From: Sulfurovum sp.
GTDB lineage: Bacteria > Campylobacterota > Campylobacteria > Campylobacterales > Sulfurovaceae
DNA length: 44,293 nucleotides
Assembly (NCBI GenBank): GCA_012329065.1
Contig: JAAXPZ010000055.1
Location: 1 to 44,293, forward strand
Direction of reading: 5' to 3'
Shown here: in pieces, positions 9,058 to 17,657 of the stretch
Numbering within the stretch: the first letter of the stretch is position 1
How the letters are laid out: each line of letters starts with the position of its first letter
Notes under the pieces: model-generated
The model's input: only the letters and a program-made list of their open reading frames with translations
The model's database searches: none
What the model was told of the DNA's origin: nothing
Translations under genes and position numbers: made by a program

Positions 9058-11388
9058 CTAGAGTATCTCTCTCTGTCCCTTGGCATTGGGTTCTGATAGC
9101 ACACCTGTATGTGTGAGTTGGTCTATGAGATTGGCAGATCGGTTATAGCCGATCTGGAGCTTTCTTTGCAAATAAGAAATAGAAGTTTTTTTGTCAGAAA
9201 GTATGACATCTCTTGCCTGCTCATATAAATCATCAAGATCCATATCTTGCTCATCGTCACCTCCAAAAGTACCACCTCCTACAATCAAGTAGCTCTCATC
9301 GTACTCAGGCTCTCTCTGAGCTTTGAGGAATTCTGCAATCTCCTCAATCTCCTCTTCTTTGACCCACGGTGCATGAATACGCACTAAACCTACAGTACCT
9401 GGAGGAGTAAATAGTCCGTCACCCTGCCCCAATAAGCTCTCTGCTCCCATGGAGTCTAGTATAACCTTGGAGTCTATACGCTGACTGACACGATAGCTAA
9501 GCCTTGATGGTAAATTTGCCTTGATAATACCCGTTACTACATCAACACTTGGTCTCTGCGTGGCAACTACAAGGTGAATTCCGCAGGCTCTTGATTTTTG
9601 TGCCAATCTAGCAATAGAGTTCTCCACCTCTTTACCACCACTCATCATCAAATCAGCAAGCTCATCTATAATAACTACAATAAATGGCATAGATACATCT
9701 CCTGAACCATCCCTCTTGATTTTTTCATTGTAATTATCTATATTTTTGGTTCGCTTTTCTGCCATAAGTTGGTATCTTCTCTCCATCTCTGCAACCATAT
9801 TTGCCAATGCCGCTATAGCCTTTTTAGGTTCTGTTATAACTGGCGTGATGAGATGTGGTATATCATTATATGTACTAAACTCTAGCATCTTAGGGTCAAT
9901 CATCATGAGCTTTAGGTGCTCTGGATCGTTTCTATACAAAAGAGATATGAGCATCGCGTTGATACCAACAGACTTACCAGACCCAGTCGTTCCAGCTATG
10001 AGTAGATGCGGTAGCTTTTTTAAATCTGTGACAAAAGGATTGCCCACGATGTCTTTGCCCAATGCTACTGTCAAAGGGGATTTTGATTCTTTAAAAAGAC
10101 TGCTTTCGAGTATATCTCGTAGATATATAGTATTTCTGCCCTCATTGGGTATCTCTATGCCCACTACATCTCGTCCAGGTATGGGTGCTTGTATGCGTAT
10201 AGTCTCTGCAGAGAGTGCCATGGCCAAATCATCCTGAAGTCCAAGTATCTTGGATACCTTAACATCAGGAGCTGGCTTGAATTCAAAGGTAGTAACCAGC
10301 GGACCTGTATAGGTGCGGACTATGTCTCCATTGATCCTAAACATTTTTAGCTTCTCTAGAAGGTCGCCAGATTTTCTATCTATTTCAGCTTCGTTGACCC
10401 TTTTTATAAGCTTTGGTGCTCTCTGTAGAAAATCGATTTTCGGTAGTCTGAAGTTTCTTGGCTTATCTACCTTACCTTTTTCCATCTGTGCCAATATTTT
10501 CGAATTCTCTTCAAGCTCATCAACAATTTTTACAGAACTTTTTTTACTTACCTTTGCTAGCCTGCTAGCCTTTGGAGTAGCTGGTGCAACACTCTTTTCT
10601 TTGATCCTACTCGGTTTAATAGCTTTCTCCAGCTCTACCGTTGCCTCAATACCTTCCATGTGTGTATTGTTTCGAGGTGGCTCAATATAGTCATCTATCG
10701 ATTTTGTATATCTAGGAGTAATGATTCCGTCATCTTCCTCTTCTACCTCTTTCACGGGATCCAGCGGCATATGCAAGATATCCTCTATTTCTCTTTTTCT
10801 CTGAAAGTTAAAAGGGTTTTGAAAGATTGACCTGACAGTACTATATATAGAGTTTAGAGACATGATTTTATCACTCTGTGTGTGTACCGCTGGATCCTCC
10901 TGATAAGTATCCGAGTACTCCTCTTCTTCTCTGTTTTTTTTTAAAAAAGACTTTATCTTTTGGCTCAATTTATCAAAATTATACTCATCATCTACTACTA
11001 GCACCAATGCCAATAAAAAGTTCATAAGCCAAAATAGCCACATGCCTGCCTTGCCAATAAATGGTAACAGAGCTACAAGTATTTCTCTACCGACAAAGCC
11101 TGCATTTTTCAAATCAACCACAAGCGATTGAAATAATACCAATGAAATAAAGAAAAGCATCCAGCCAACATACCCATCTAGCCTCTTCAGTAGCCAAGGC
11201 TTTTTATAAAACAGGTACAATGGATAAAATAATAACAGGAGATTAACATAGGCAAGATAACCAAAAAGTTCAATATTAGTGTCACCGATGGTCTTGCCAA
11301 TATTACCCACAAGGGAAGTATCATGAAATATAGTAGAAAATGCTCCAAACAATAATAATATAGCTGTGACAATAATCGTAATCTTCAC
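9058..11388 (-). CDS. ftsK: DNA translocase FtsK
   Basis: A 776-residue FtsK/SpoIIIE translocase that pumps chromosome ends through the closing septum and activates dimer resolution. Four membrane segments occupy about residues 1-135. A charged, low-complexity linker runs to about 330 and is followed by the RecA-like motor. Walker A is AGTTGSGKSVG (about 465-475) and Walker B is VVIIDELADLMMSGG (about 566-580). A C-terminal winged-helix gamma domain, which recognises polar DNA motifs, covers about 715-776 (LQRKLQIGYNRSANLIDQL). The linker is short compared with E. coli, as in other Campylobacterota. The gene is monocistronic, with its start about 200 bases from the divergent HU gene. Confidence 0.97.
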   Translation of the reverse strand: MKITIIVTAILLLFGAFSTIFHDTSLVGNIGKTIGDTNIELFGYLAYVNLLLLFYPLYLFYKKPWLLKRLDGYVGWMLFFISLVLFQSLVVDLKNAGFVGREILVALLPFIGKAGMWLFWLMNFLLALVLVVDDEYNFDKLSQKIKSFLKKNREEEEYSDTYQEDPAVHTQSDKIMSLNSIYSTVRSIFQNPFNFQRKREIEDILHMPLDPVKEVEEEDDGIITPRYTKSIDDYIEPPRNNTHMEGIEATVELEKAIKPSRIKEKSVAPATPKASRLAKVSKKSSVKIVDELEENSKILAQMEKGKVDKPRNFRLPKIDFLQRAPKLIKRVNEAEIDRKSGDLLEKLKMFRINGDIVRTYTGPLVTTFEFKPAPDVKVSKILGLQDDLAMALSAETIRIQAPIPGRDVVGIEIPNEGRNTIYLRDILESSLFKESKSPLTVALGKDIVGNPFVTDLKKLPHLLIAGTTGSGKSVGINAMLISLLYRNDPEHLKLMMIDPKMLEFSTYNDIPHLITPVITEPKKAIAALANMVAEMERRYQLMAEKRTKNIDNYNEKIKRDGSGDVSMPFIVVIIDELADLMMSGGKEVENSIARLAQKSRACGIHLVVATQRPSVDVVTGIIKANLPSRLSYRVSQRIDSKVILDSMGAESLLGQGDGLFTPPGTVGLVRIHAPWVKEEEIEEIAEFLKAQREPEYDESYLIVGGGTFGGDDEQDMDLDDLYEQARDVILSDKKTSISYLQRKLQIGYNRSANLIDQLTHTGVLSEPNAKGQREIL

Positions 11389-11558
11389 CCACTCTCCTTA
11401 AAATCAGATACTTTTCTATTACCATATTATAACATATGAAAATTAGAGTATGATGCAAAATAACCGCCATAACATGTAAAAATGGGTATTTTTAAGTATT
11501 TTATCTTGACTTCAAAACATATTATTACTATTTATTTGCTATTTTTTTACAAGTTTGA

Positions 11559-11564
11559 TACAAT
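11559..11564 (+). promoter_or_regulatory. -10 box (TACAAT, preceded by TGA) of HU gene
   Basis: TGATACAAT lies 27 bases before the HU start codon, close to the ideal arrangement for a short leader. Seen by eye. Confidence 0.5.
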
Positions 11565-11590
11565 TAATCATCAAAACCAAAGGAAGAAGC

Positions 11591-11863
11591 ATGAAAAAAG
11601 CAGAATTTATTGCACAAGTAGCATCGAAAAGTGGCTTGTCCAAAAAAGATACCGAAGCTGTGGTCAACAAAGCACTTGAGACTATCACAGAAGCTCTTAT
11701 CAAACGAGACTCTGTCTCTTTTCTGGGCTTTGGATCTTTTACTGCCACAAAAAAAGAAGCTAGAGAAATCACCATACCAGGTACAAACAAAAAGGTCAAA
11801 GTGCCTGCTAAGCATAGTGTCAGATTTAAGCCTGGCAAGCTTCTAAAAGAAGCTGTTAAGTAG
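11591..11863 (+). CDS. hup: DNA-binding protein HU
   Basis: A 90-residue histone-like protein that bends and compacts DNA as a dimer. The sequence is a clean HU: MKKAEFIAQVASKSGLSKKD, the beta-core FLGFGSFTATKKEAREI, and the arm and end ITIPGTNKKVKVPAKHSVRF with FKPGKLLKEAV. The start at 11591 is chosen because GGAAGAAGC stands just before it and the 90-residue length is exactly that of HU. An upstream in-frame start would add a non-conserved tail. It is expressed alone, followed by two tRNA genes. Confidence 0.96.
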   Translation: MKKAEFIAQVASKSGLSKKDTEAVVNKALETITEALIKRDSVSFLGFGSFTATKKEAREITIPGTNKKVKVPAKHSVRFKPGKLLKEAVK

Positions 11864-11956
11864 AGGGTACTCTCAAAGGAATTTACAAAGGTGCCCTAAA
11901 GCTTCTTTTAAGTCCTGCTTGATTACAATTCCACTCACCTTTTTTAAGACATAGAT

Positions 11957-12042
11957 GCCTCGGTGGTGGAATTGGTAGACACGCTAGACTCAAAATCTGG
12001 TGGGCTTTGCCCGTGTCGGTTCGAGTCCGACCCGAGGTACCA
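11957..12042 (+). tRNA. tRNA-Leu(CAA)
   Basis: An 86-base gene including an encoded CCA. The acceptor stem is GCCTCGG with CCGAGGT. The anticodon stem CTAGA/TCTGG encloses the loop CTCAAAA, giving anticodon CAA. There is a long variable arm typical of class II leucine tRNAs and a T arm with GGTTCGAGTCC. Confidence 0.96.
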
Positions 12043-12088
12043 CAAAATAATCGCATTATGAGTCCAATTTGATTCATTCATTTTAGGT

Positions 12089-12163
12089 GCGGGCGTAGCT
12101 CAGCGGTAGAGCATAACCTTGCCAAGGTTAGGGTCGACGGTTCGATCCCGTTCGCCCGCTCCA
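12089..12163 (+). tRNA. tRNA-Gly(GCC)
   Basis: A 75-base gene with encoded CCA. The acceptor stem is GCGGGCG with CGCCCGC. The anticodon stem TAACC/GGTTA encloses the loop TTGCCAA, giving anticodon GCC. The T arm contains GGTTCGATCCC. It lies 46 bases after tRNA-Leu and could share its transcript. Confidence 0.97.
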
Positions 12164-12188
12164 TATACTCGAATCCAAAACTTTTTGA

Positions 12189-12194
12189 TATAAT
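12189..12194 (+). promoter_or_regulatory. Extended -10 box (TGaTATAAT) before ubiX
   Basis: TATAAT preceded by TGA, 33 bases upstream of the ubiX start and just after tRNA-Gly. It would drive the ubiX-coaD-tmk-hisS run. Confidence 0.5.
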
Positions 12195-12226
12195 CATAAA
12201 CTAAAAAAAACAGAAGGACACTTCTA

Positions 12227-12754
12227 ATGAAGCTTGCTTTGGTGATTACTGGTGCATCTGGCGTTGAGCTTGGGAAAAAATTTGTTGACTTTCTGCCCAA
12301 AGATATCGAAGTGCACATTGTAGTCTCTGACAATGCTTTAACTGTTGGAAGTTTCGAAAATAGAGATGTTGCTATTTATCGTCTTGCTAATATCGCAGCC
12401 TCTATATCTAGCGGATCTTTTCAAATCGATGCAACTGCCATAATCCCCTGCTCCATGAATACGCTTGCCAAGATAGCCTGTGGTATCAGCGATAACCTTG
12501 CGACTAGGGTGGCTGCTGTGGCACTAAAGGAGCAGAAAAAACTTCTGCTTGCGCCAAGAGAGTTACCATTTTCGTCCATAGCTTTAGAGAATATGCATAA
12601 GCTATCCTCTCTAGGTGTCATTATAGCTCCTCCAGTGATGGGGTATTATTCCGAAAATAACACCTTAGAAGAGATGGAAAAGTTTATCATAGGTAAATGG
12701 TATGATGCTTTGGACATAAAACATGATCTCTACAAAAGATGGGGTTGCGATTAA
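12227..12754 (+). CDS. ubiX: UbiX-family flavin prenyltransferase
   Basis: A 175-residue flavoprotein of the UbiX/Pad1 family, which attaches a dimethylallyl group to FMN. This makes the prenylated cofactor used by UbiD-type decarboxylases, in Campylobacterota probably for menaquinone synthesis. Visible marks are the N-terminal Rossmann start LALVITGASGVELGKKF, the central SFQIDATAIIPCSMNTLAKIACGISDN-like segment (about residues 65-90) and LAPRELPFSSIALENM. AGAAGGA precedes the ATG. It is the first of four same-strand genes. The N-terminal half is somewhat divergent from E. coli UbiX, but the FMN-binding motifs are kept. Confidence 0.9.
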   Translation: MKLALVITGASGVELGKKFVDFLPKDIEVHIVVSDNALTVGSFENRDVAIYRLANIAASISSGSFQIDATAIIPCSMNTLAKIACGISDNLATRVAAVALKEQKKLLLAPRELPFSSIALENMHKLSSLGVIIAPPVMGYYSENNTLEEMEKFIIGKWYDALDIKHDLYKRWGCD

Positions 12755-12858
12755 AAATACACTTCAACAAGCTCAGCAACCAAAATGAAGAATTTTGGTA
12801 TTATTGCCGTAGCAGGTAAATACACCAATTTACTACAAAATTCCAAAGGATTTTTATC

Positions 12859-13332
12859 ATGAGGCGTGCGATTTACCCTGGTACTTTTGATCCCATTACT
12901 ACTGGTCATCTAAATATTATCGAACGAGCATGCAATATGTTTGATGAAGTCATCATTGCTGTGGCAAACTCGGAGTCAAAACAACCCATGTTCTCCCTTG
13001 AAATGCGTATCAAAATGATAGAAGCTGTTACATGCGATTTGTGTAATATTAAAATTATTGGCTTTAATAGTCTGCTTGTGGATTTATCAGATAAACTTGA
13101 TGCCAATATCGTCATCAGGGGGTTGAGAGCTGTAAGTGACTTTGAGTATGAGCTACAAATGGGATATGCCAATTCATCACTCAAAAAAGAACTCGAGACT
13201 ATCTATCTGATGCCTAGTTTAGAGTATGCTTTCATCAGCTCTTCTGTGGTGCGTACTATCTTGAATTTTGGAGGCAAAGTTGATCATATCGTTCCTCCAA
13301 AAGCACTTGAACTCATCAAATGTGACTGTTGA
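12859..13332 (+). CDS. coaD: Phosphopantetheine adenylyltransferase
   Basis: A 157-residue CoaD, which joins 4'-phosphopantetheine and ATP to form dephospho-CoA, the penultimate step of coenzyme A synthesis. It has the nucleotidyltransferase motif GTFDPITTGHLNII near the N-terminus, IRGLRAVSDFEYELQM in the middle and the C-terminal FISSSVVRTI motif. Length is typical. Its TGA stop shares its last base with the ATG of tmk (TGATG), so the two are translationally coupled. Confidence 0.97.
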   Translation: MRRAIYPGTFDPITTGHLNIIERACNMFDEVIIAVANSESKQPMFSLEMRIKMIEAVTCDLCNIKIIGFNSLLVDLSDKLDANIVIRGLRAVSDFEYELQMGYANSSLKKELETIYLMPSLEYAFISSSVVRTILNFGGKVDHIVPPKALELIKCDC

Positions 13333-13907
13333 TGTATATACTGTTTGAAGGCATTGATACCTGTGGAAAGAGCACACAGATAGGGCTGCTCTCACAAAAG
13401 TATCCCGATATCATTTCAACATATGAACCTGGCGGTACTGCGTTTGGTAAAAATGCTAGAGATATACTTCTTGGTAGCACACTCAACTCCAAGCGTGCTG
13501 AATTGTTATTGTTTTTGGCAGATAGGGCTGAACATTTTGTGGAGGTCATCAAGCCAAATGCAGATAAAACTATTATCTCAGATCGCGGTTTTCTCTCTGG
13601 GATTGGTTATGCGTTGGCAAATACTGGTGTCGAATTTGATGAACTTGTGCATCTCAACAGATTTGCACTAGAAGGTCATTTTCCAGATAAAATAATCATC
13701 TTTAATATAGATATGAAAACCCTAAAAGAGCGTACTTCTGCCAAATCTCTAGATGGTATAGAGCTTCGAGGTTTGGAGTATCTCATATCAGTACAGGCAC
13801 ACATGCAAGAGAGCCTCAAGAAACTAGATATAGATTATCTAGAAGTAGATGCAACTGATAGCATAGAGCATATCCATCAAAAGATATTGAGCTATTTAGA
13901 GCTATAA
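13332..13907 (+). CDS. tmk: Thymidylate kinase
   Basis: A 191-residue dTMP kinase that makes dTDP for DNA synthesis. The P-loop is FEGIDTCGKSTQI, the DR motif lies in ISDRGFLSG and the lid segment is KERTSAKSLDGIELRG. The start is set at the ATG at 13332, which overlaps the coaD stop as TGATG. A TTG three bases earlier is possible but unneeded. Co-transcribed with coaD. Confidence 0.96.
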   Translation: MYILFEGIDTCGKSTQIGLLSQKYPDIISTYEPGGTAFGKNARDILLGSTLNSKRAELLLFLADRAEHFVEVIKPNADKTIISDRGFLSGIGYALANTGVEFDELVHLNRFALEGHFPDKIIIFNIDMKTLKERTSAKSLDGIELRGLEYLISVQAHMQESLKKLDIDYLEVDATDSIEHIHQKILSYLEL

Positions 13908-13922
13908 TTCTATAAATCCCAA

Positions 13923-13946
13923 GGGGCAATCACCAAAGATTGCCTC
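13923..13946 (+). other. RNA hairpin 1 in tmk-hisS spacer
   Basis: A nine-pair stem, GGGGCAATC with GATTGCCTC (one G.U pair), and a six-base loop, starting 16 bases after the tmk stop. No T-run follows, so it is not a standard terminator. It could be an mRNA-processing or leader structure. Confidence 0.4.
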
Positions 13947-13958
13947 CATATTACCTGC

Positions 13959-13981
13959 AGGGCACTCTTGATGGGTGCTCT
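13959..13981 (+). other. RNA hairpin 2 in hisS leader
   Basis: An eight-pair stem, GGGCACTC with GGGTGCTC (two G.U pairs), around the loop TTGAT, extended by one A-T pair outside at 3'. It ends 21 bases before the hisS ATG, and the AAAGG ribosome-binding site lies outside it. Confidence 0.4.
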
Positions 13982-14002
13982 TCATATGCAAAAGGTGCAA
14001 CT

Positions 14003-15214
14003 ATGATAAACCCACTCCGTGGTATGAAAGACATATCGTTTGATGATAGTGCTCGCTTTACTCATATTGTCAAAATATCAATTGAAGTTGCCAAGAGATA
14101 CGGCTATAACTATATAGAGACACCAATACTTGAAGAAACTACACTTTTCAAGCGATCTGTGGGCGAAAGCTCAGATATTGTCGGCAAAGAGATGTATCAG
14201 TTTGTAGACAAAGGTGGCAATGATGTCTGCATGAGACCTGAAGGCACTGCTGGTATAGTGCGTGCTTTTGTTTCTGCCAAGCTAGATCGCCAAGCTATGA
14301 AGCACAAGTTTTACTACTATGGGCCTATGTTTCGCTATGAAAGGCCGCAAAAAGGCAGACTTAGGGAGTTTCATCAGTTTGGCTGTGAGAGCTTCGGGGA
14401 GTCTTCTGTCTATGAGGATTTTACTATTATAGGTATGGTTGCGCAAATATTTAATGAGCTGAATATAGGATATGACCTACTTGTAAACTCGCTTGGTTGC
14501 CCTAAATGTATGCCAGTATATCGTATAAACTTGATTAGTTTTCTTTCTGTTATCAAAAATGAACTATGCGAAGATTGCAACAGACGCATAGATACTAACC
14601 CTATCCGTGTACTCGACTGTAAAAATAAAAAATGCCAGTCACTCCTAGTAGACTCTCCAAAACTCATCAACAACCTATGTGCAGAGTGTGATGAAGATTT
14701 TAAAAAGCTAACAGAGTTGTTAGGCAAGACAGATATTGGCTATAAAATAGACACAAATCTAGTAAGAGGCTTGGACTACTACAACAAGACTGCATTTGAG
14801 TTTATCAGCAATGATATAGGTTCTCAGTCAGCAATAGCTGGTGGCGGTCGATATGACAAGTTAGTAGAGTATCTTGATGGTAAATCCACTGCTGGTGTTG
14901 GATTTGCTCTAGGAATAGAGAGAATCATGGAGTTAGTTAAAATACCTCAATCCCAAAGAGAAGGTTACTATATGGGTATCATGACTCCAGATGCCATAGA
15001 TAGTATACTTTTACTTGCTGTACAGAAAAGAAAAAGCAACAAAGCGACAGTAGAGTATAAATCCAAAGGTTTCAAGAGCCACATGAAAGGTGCTGACAAA
15101 GCTAATGCTAGATATGCCCTACTCATTGGTGAGGATGAATTAAAAAATGGAACCGTATGGATCAAGGATCTTGATAGCGGAGAGGAAAAGACAATTTTAG
15201 TGGATGACATATAG
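14003..15214 (+). CDS. hisS: Histidyl-tRNA synthetase
   Basis: A 403-residue class II synthetase that charges tRNA-His. Motif 1 surrounds RYGYNYIETPILEE, motif 2 is YYGPMFRYERPQKGRLREFH, the histidine loops are LVRGLDYYNKTAFEF and AGGGRYDKL, and motif 3 ends GVGFALGIERIMEL. A cysteine-rich insertion (CPKCMP, CEDC, CKNKKCQ, CAEC, about residues 165-235) probably binds zinc, as in many bacterial HisRS. The start at 14003 (MINPLRGMKDIS) fits the family and has AAAGG upstream; a longer frame from 13940 lacks both. It converges on modB with only 4 bases between stops. Confidence 0.96.
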   Translation: MINPLRGMKDISFDDSARFTHIVKISIEVAKRYGYNYIETPILEETTLFKRSVGESSDIVGKEMYQFVDKGGNDVCMRPEGTAGIVRAFVSAKLDRQAMKHKFYYYGPMFRYERPQKGRLREFHQFGCESFGESSVYEDFTIIGMVAQIFNELNIGYDLLVNSLGCPKCMPVYRINLISFLSVIKNELCEDCNRRIDTNPIRVLDCKNKKCQSLLVDSPKLINNLCAECDEDFKKLTELLGKTDIGYKIDTNLVRGLDYYNKTAFEFISNDIGSQSAIAGGGRYDKLVEYLDGKSTAGVGFALGIERIMELVKIPQSQREGYYMGIMTPDAIDSILLLAVQKRKSNKATVEYKSKGFKSHMKGADKANARYALLIGEDELKNGTVWIKDLDSGEEKTILVDDI

Positions 15215-15218
15215 AGTA

Positions 15219-15911
15219 TTATATTCCTATGCCACGCCTCTGCCTCCCATTAAACACATAAACAGCCAATAGCACTAAAAAGCTTGCCAATAGCATGATA
15301 CCACTATAGATATGAGCTGTGCCATATTCCATCGTCTCCACCATCTCATATATCGCTACTGAGGCGACCTTGGTCTCTGCTGGAATAGATCCTCCAATCA
15401 TCAACACTACACCAAACTCCCCTACTGTATGAGCAAAAGTTAGGATCAATGCAGTAAGTAGAGCGGGTTTTATATTAGGGAGTGCCACCTTTAGCATCGT
15501 GTGTACCTTGCTTTTGCCACTCACATATGAAGCCTCAAGCATATGTTTGTCTAGACTTTCAAATCCACCTTGTAAAGGCTGCACCATAAAAGGAAGTGAA
15601 TAAAAACAGCTTGCTATTACCAAACCTGTAAAATTAAAAACCAAACTCACATCAAAAGTATCTTTAAAAAATGAGCCTAACGCAGAGTGCTGAGACAATG
15701 CCACAAGCATATAAAATCCAATAACAGACGGGGGCAGTACAATAGGTAATGCCGTTATGGCTTCAAGGAAAGGCTTAAATCTTGACTTTGTCTGCGATAA
15801 GTACCAAGCAAAAGGAAGGCATATAGCAAACAGTATCACCGTTGTAACTCCTGCCAATTTAAAAGAAAGAAAGAATGGCGTAAAATCCATATTTTGAATT
15901 ATCTCAATCAA
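15219..15911 (-). CDS. modB: Molybdate ABC transporter permease ModB
   Basis: A 230-residue inner-membrane permease with about five to six spans. It carries the coupling motif for the ATPase, EASYVSGKSKVHTMLKVALP, followed by AHTVGEFGVVLMIGGSIP, which is typical of ModB/CysT permeases. It brings molybdate (or tungstate) through the membrane for molybdoenzymes. Its start overlaps the TOBE gene stop by 4 bases. ModC, the ATPase that normally follows, is absent here: hisS converges 4 bases after the modB stop. Confidence 0.95.
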   Translation of the reverse strand: MIEIIQNMDFTPFFLSFKLAGVTTVILFAICLPFAWYLSQTKSRFKPFLEAITALPIVLPPSVIGFYMLVALSQHSALGSFFKDTFDVSLVFNFTGLVIASCFYSLPFMVQPLQGGFESLDKHMLEASYVSGKSKVHTMLKVALPNIKPALLTALILTFAHTVGEFGVVLMIGGSIPAETKVASVAIYEMVETMEYGTAHIYSGIMLLASFLVLLAVYVFNGRQRRGIGI

Positions 15912-16318
15912 GCCAAGACCTCCACAATAGATAATTCGCTTGCTTTGAGCATAACAACAACCCTATCTCCTGCTCGTAGCTTCATCTTTTGTGAAGCTTC
16001 AAGTGTGATTATTGCTTCAAATACAAAGTCGCCTATGGAAAGCAAAATACTACTCAAGAGTAAACCGTTACGCACCTCCGTGATAAATGCTGGAACTAGA
16101 TTTATGCAACTGAGCATAGTATCAAATCCAGCACCTCTATCCACTGCAAAAGTGATATGGCTGGGCTTAATAGCCAACACAAGCTCTGAGCCCATAGATA
16201 TATTGTCTCCTAACTCCAAACTAATCATACTCAAGGAAATACCAGCAAAGTCAAATTTGACGATATTTAAATTACCCTCAGAACGAATCTCGGTCACTAC
16301 TGCGTTAAACTGATTCAT
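15908..16318 (-). CDS. TOBE-domain molybdate-binding protein
   Basis: A 136-residue protein made of two short beta-rich modules of the TOBE/Mop type (MNQFNAVVTEIRSEGNLNI and an LSCINLVPAFITEVRNG repeat, each followed by a hydrophobic stretch and a DRVVVMLKASEL-like ending). Such proteins store or sense molybdate in the cytoplasm. It sits between modA and modB with 4-base overlaps on both sides, so it is made together with the transporter. It has no DNA-binding helix-turn-helix, so it is not a full ModE regulator. Confidence 0.85.
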   Translation of the reverse strand: MNQFNAVVTEIRSEGNLNIVKFDFAGISLSMISLELGDNISMGSELVLAIKPSHITFAVDRGAGFDTMLSCINLVPAFITEVRNGLLLSSILLSIGDFVFEAIITLEASQKMKLRAGDRVVVMLKASELSIVEVLA

Positions 16319-17058
16319 GGCAGACTATATCCATATTTTGAGAAAATCTTAGCAGCCTCGTCTGAAAAAATAAAATCATAAAATTCCTTAACAGCTCTAT
16401 TGTGTTCCCCATTCTTTAATATAACTATACCTTGCTCAATAGGTGTATAAAGTGTCAAATCCACCTCTTTGTAATGAATATGTTCTTTTAAATGTCGTAA
16501 GGCGGGAGCAAAAAGAGATGATTTTGCTATAAAACCTATATCAGCTGCTACCATAGTGTGGGCTACTGTCTGAGCAATAGATTCTCCATAAACAAGCTTT
16601 GGCTTGATGTCTTCAAGCAAGGCACTTTTCTCTAATGCTTCAAAGGATGCCATGCCATATGGAGCAATTTTTGGGTTGGCTATAGCAATCTTTCTAATAC
16701 TAGAATCTAAAAGCAATTTAAGGCCTTTAGAGAAATCTTGCTCTGTTCTACTCATAAGCACCAATGCACCATGAGCATATATTTTTGGCTCATTGATCGC
16801 CAATCCATCACGATAAAGTGCCTTTGGGTACCTCATATCTGCTGCCATCAATAAATGATATGGAGCAGCATGCCTGATCTGTGCCACCAGTTTTCCAGTG
16901 CCACCGAGTGTAGTCAAAACTTTAGTATTTGGATGCTGAGTATTGAATGTCTTTATTAGTTCTTGGGTGGCATAGCTGACATTGGCAGCCATGGCAATCC
17001 TGATTGTCTCAGCTTGTAATGAAATAGTTAATAAAATCAAAATTAGTATTTTTAGCAT
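16315..17058 (-). CDS. modA: Molybdate-binding periplasmic protein ModA
   Basis: A 247-residue substrate-binding protein. A signal peptide (MLKILILILLTISLQAE, cleavage near AE-T) is followed by the ModA core IRIAMAANVSYATQEL, LGGTGKLVAQIRHAAPYHLLM-type binding loop, IAIANPKIAPYGMASFEAL and AADIGFIAKSSL. It captures molybdate or tungstate and hands it to ModB. It starts 24 bases after comF and overlaps the TOBE gene by 4 bases. Confidence 0.94.
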   Translation of the reverse strand: MLKILILILLTISLQAETIRIAMAANVSYATQELIKTFNTQHPNTKVLTTLGGTGKLVAQIRHAAPYHLLMAADMRYPKALYRDGLAINEPKIYAHGALVLMSRTEQDFSKGLKLLLDSSIRKIAIANPKIAPYGMASFEALEKSALLEDIKPKLVYGESIAQTVAHTMVAADIGFIAKSSLFAPALRHLKEHIHYKEVDLTLYTPIEQGIVILKNGEHNRAVKEFYDFIFSDEAAKIFSKYGYSLP

Positions 17059-17081
17059 TAGATATTATACAGCAAATCCTA

Positions 17082-17657
17082 TCAATCTCTAGCATCTGCC
17101 AGCGTGAGTGCAAATAGCACCTCCACACCATGTCTTGATAACTCGATCTGTGCCTCCTGGAGTGTTACCCCTGTAGTTACAATGTCATCAATCAAGATAG
17201 CCTCCACTTCCCTCTTGCCTGTGTATGAGAAATCTCTAGGATGATCTAGGCGATACTGCAAAGTTTTACCCGCATAAGAGATACTATTTTGTGCCAATAA
17301 GCTAGCGTGTGAGGTCAATATCTTTGGGCTTTTGGCATAATGACTTAAAACTGCTGTATGCGAGTAGCCACTGCGAACTTGCTCATCTATGGCAATCATT
17401 GTCACATATTCATCTATCTCTGCTGCAAACTTGGTAATAAACGGTCTGATAAACTGTTTGGAAAAATATTTATATATCCTAAATCCTGATGCTGTATGTT
17501 TTGTAAGCAAAAACGGCTCTATTGTGGAGTACTTAAAGAGGCTTACTACCTCCAGAGTTCCTACTTTTCTTTTGGTAATTGTAGGAGAAAGTAGCTTTTT
17601 ATGGCATCCTTGACATATGACTACCAAAGAGAGCCCGTGACAACTCACGCAACGCAT
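17082..17657 (-). CDS. comF: ComF-family phosphoribosyltransferase-like protein
   Basis: A 191-residue ComF/GntX-type protein. It begins with a zinc-ribbon pattern (MRCVSCHG then CQGCHKK) and ends in a PRTase fold with the PRPP loop ILIDDIVTTGVTLQEA. ComF helps DNA uptake in naturally competent bacteria, but its exact activity is unclear, and many non-competent species keep it. The ATG at 17657 overlaps the cysE stop (TGATG). A TTG three bases upstream is a less likely start. Confidence 0.88.
   Translation of the reverse strand: MRCVSCHGLSLVVICQGCHKKLLSPTITKRKVGTLEVVSLFKYSTIEPFLLTKHTASGFRIYKYFSKQFIRPFITKFAAEIDEYVTMIAIDEQVRSGYSHTAVLSHYAKSPKILTSHASLLAQNSISYAGKTLQYRLDHPRDFSYTGKREVEAILIDDIVTTGVTLQEAQIELSRHGVEVLFALTLADARD

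Noticed and set aside
11482-11679. Small plus-strand ORF and several minus-strand ORFs around the HU gene
   Set aside because: They lie over the promoter and coding region of HU in other frames and lack ribosome-binding sites or recognisable domains.
13940-14002. Longer hisS start giving 21 extra residues
   Set aside because: The extra segment is not conserved in HisRS, lies across the two hairpins, and has no ribosome-binding site.
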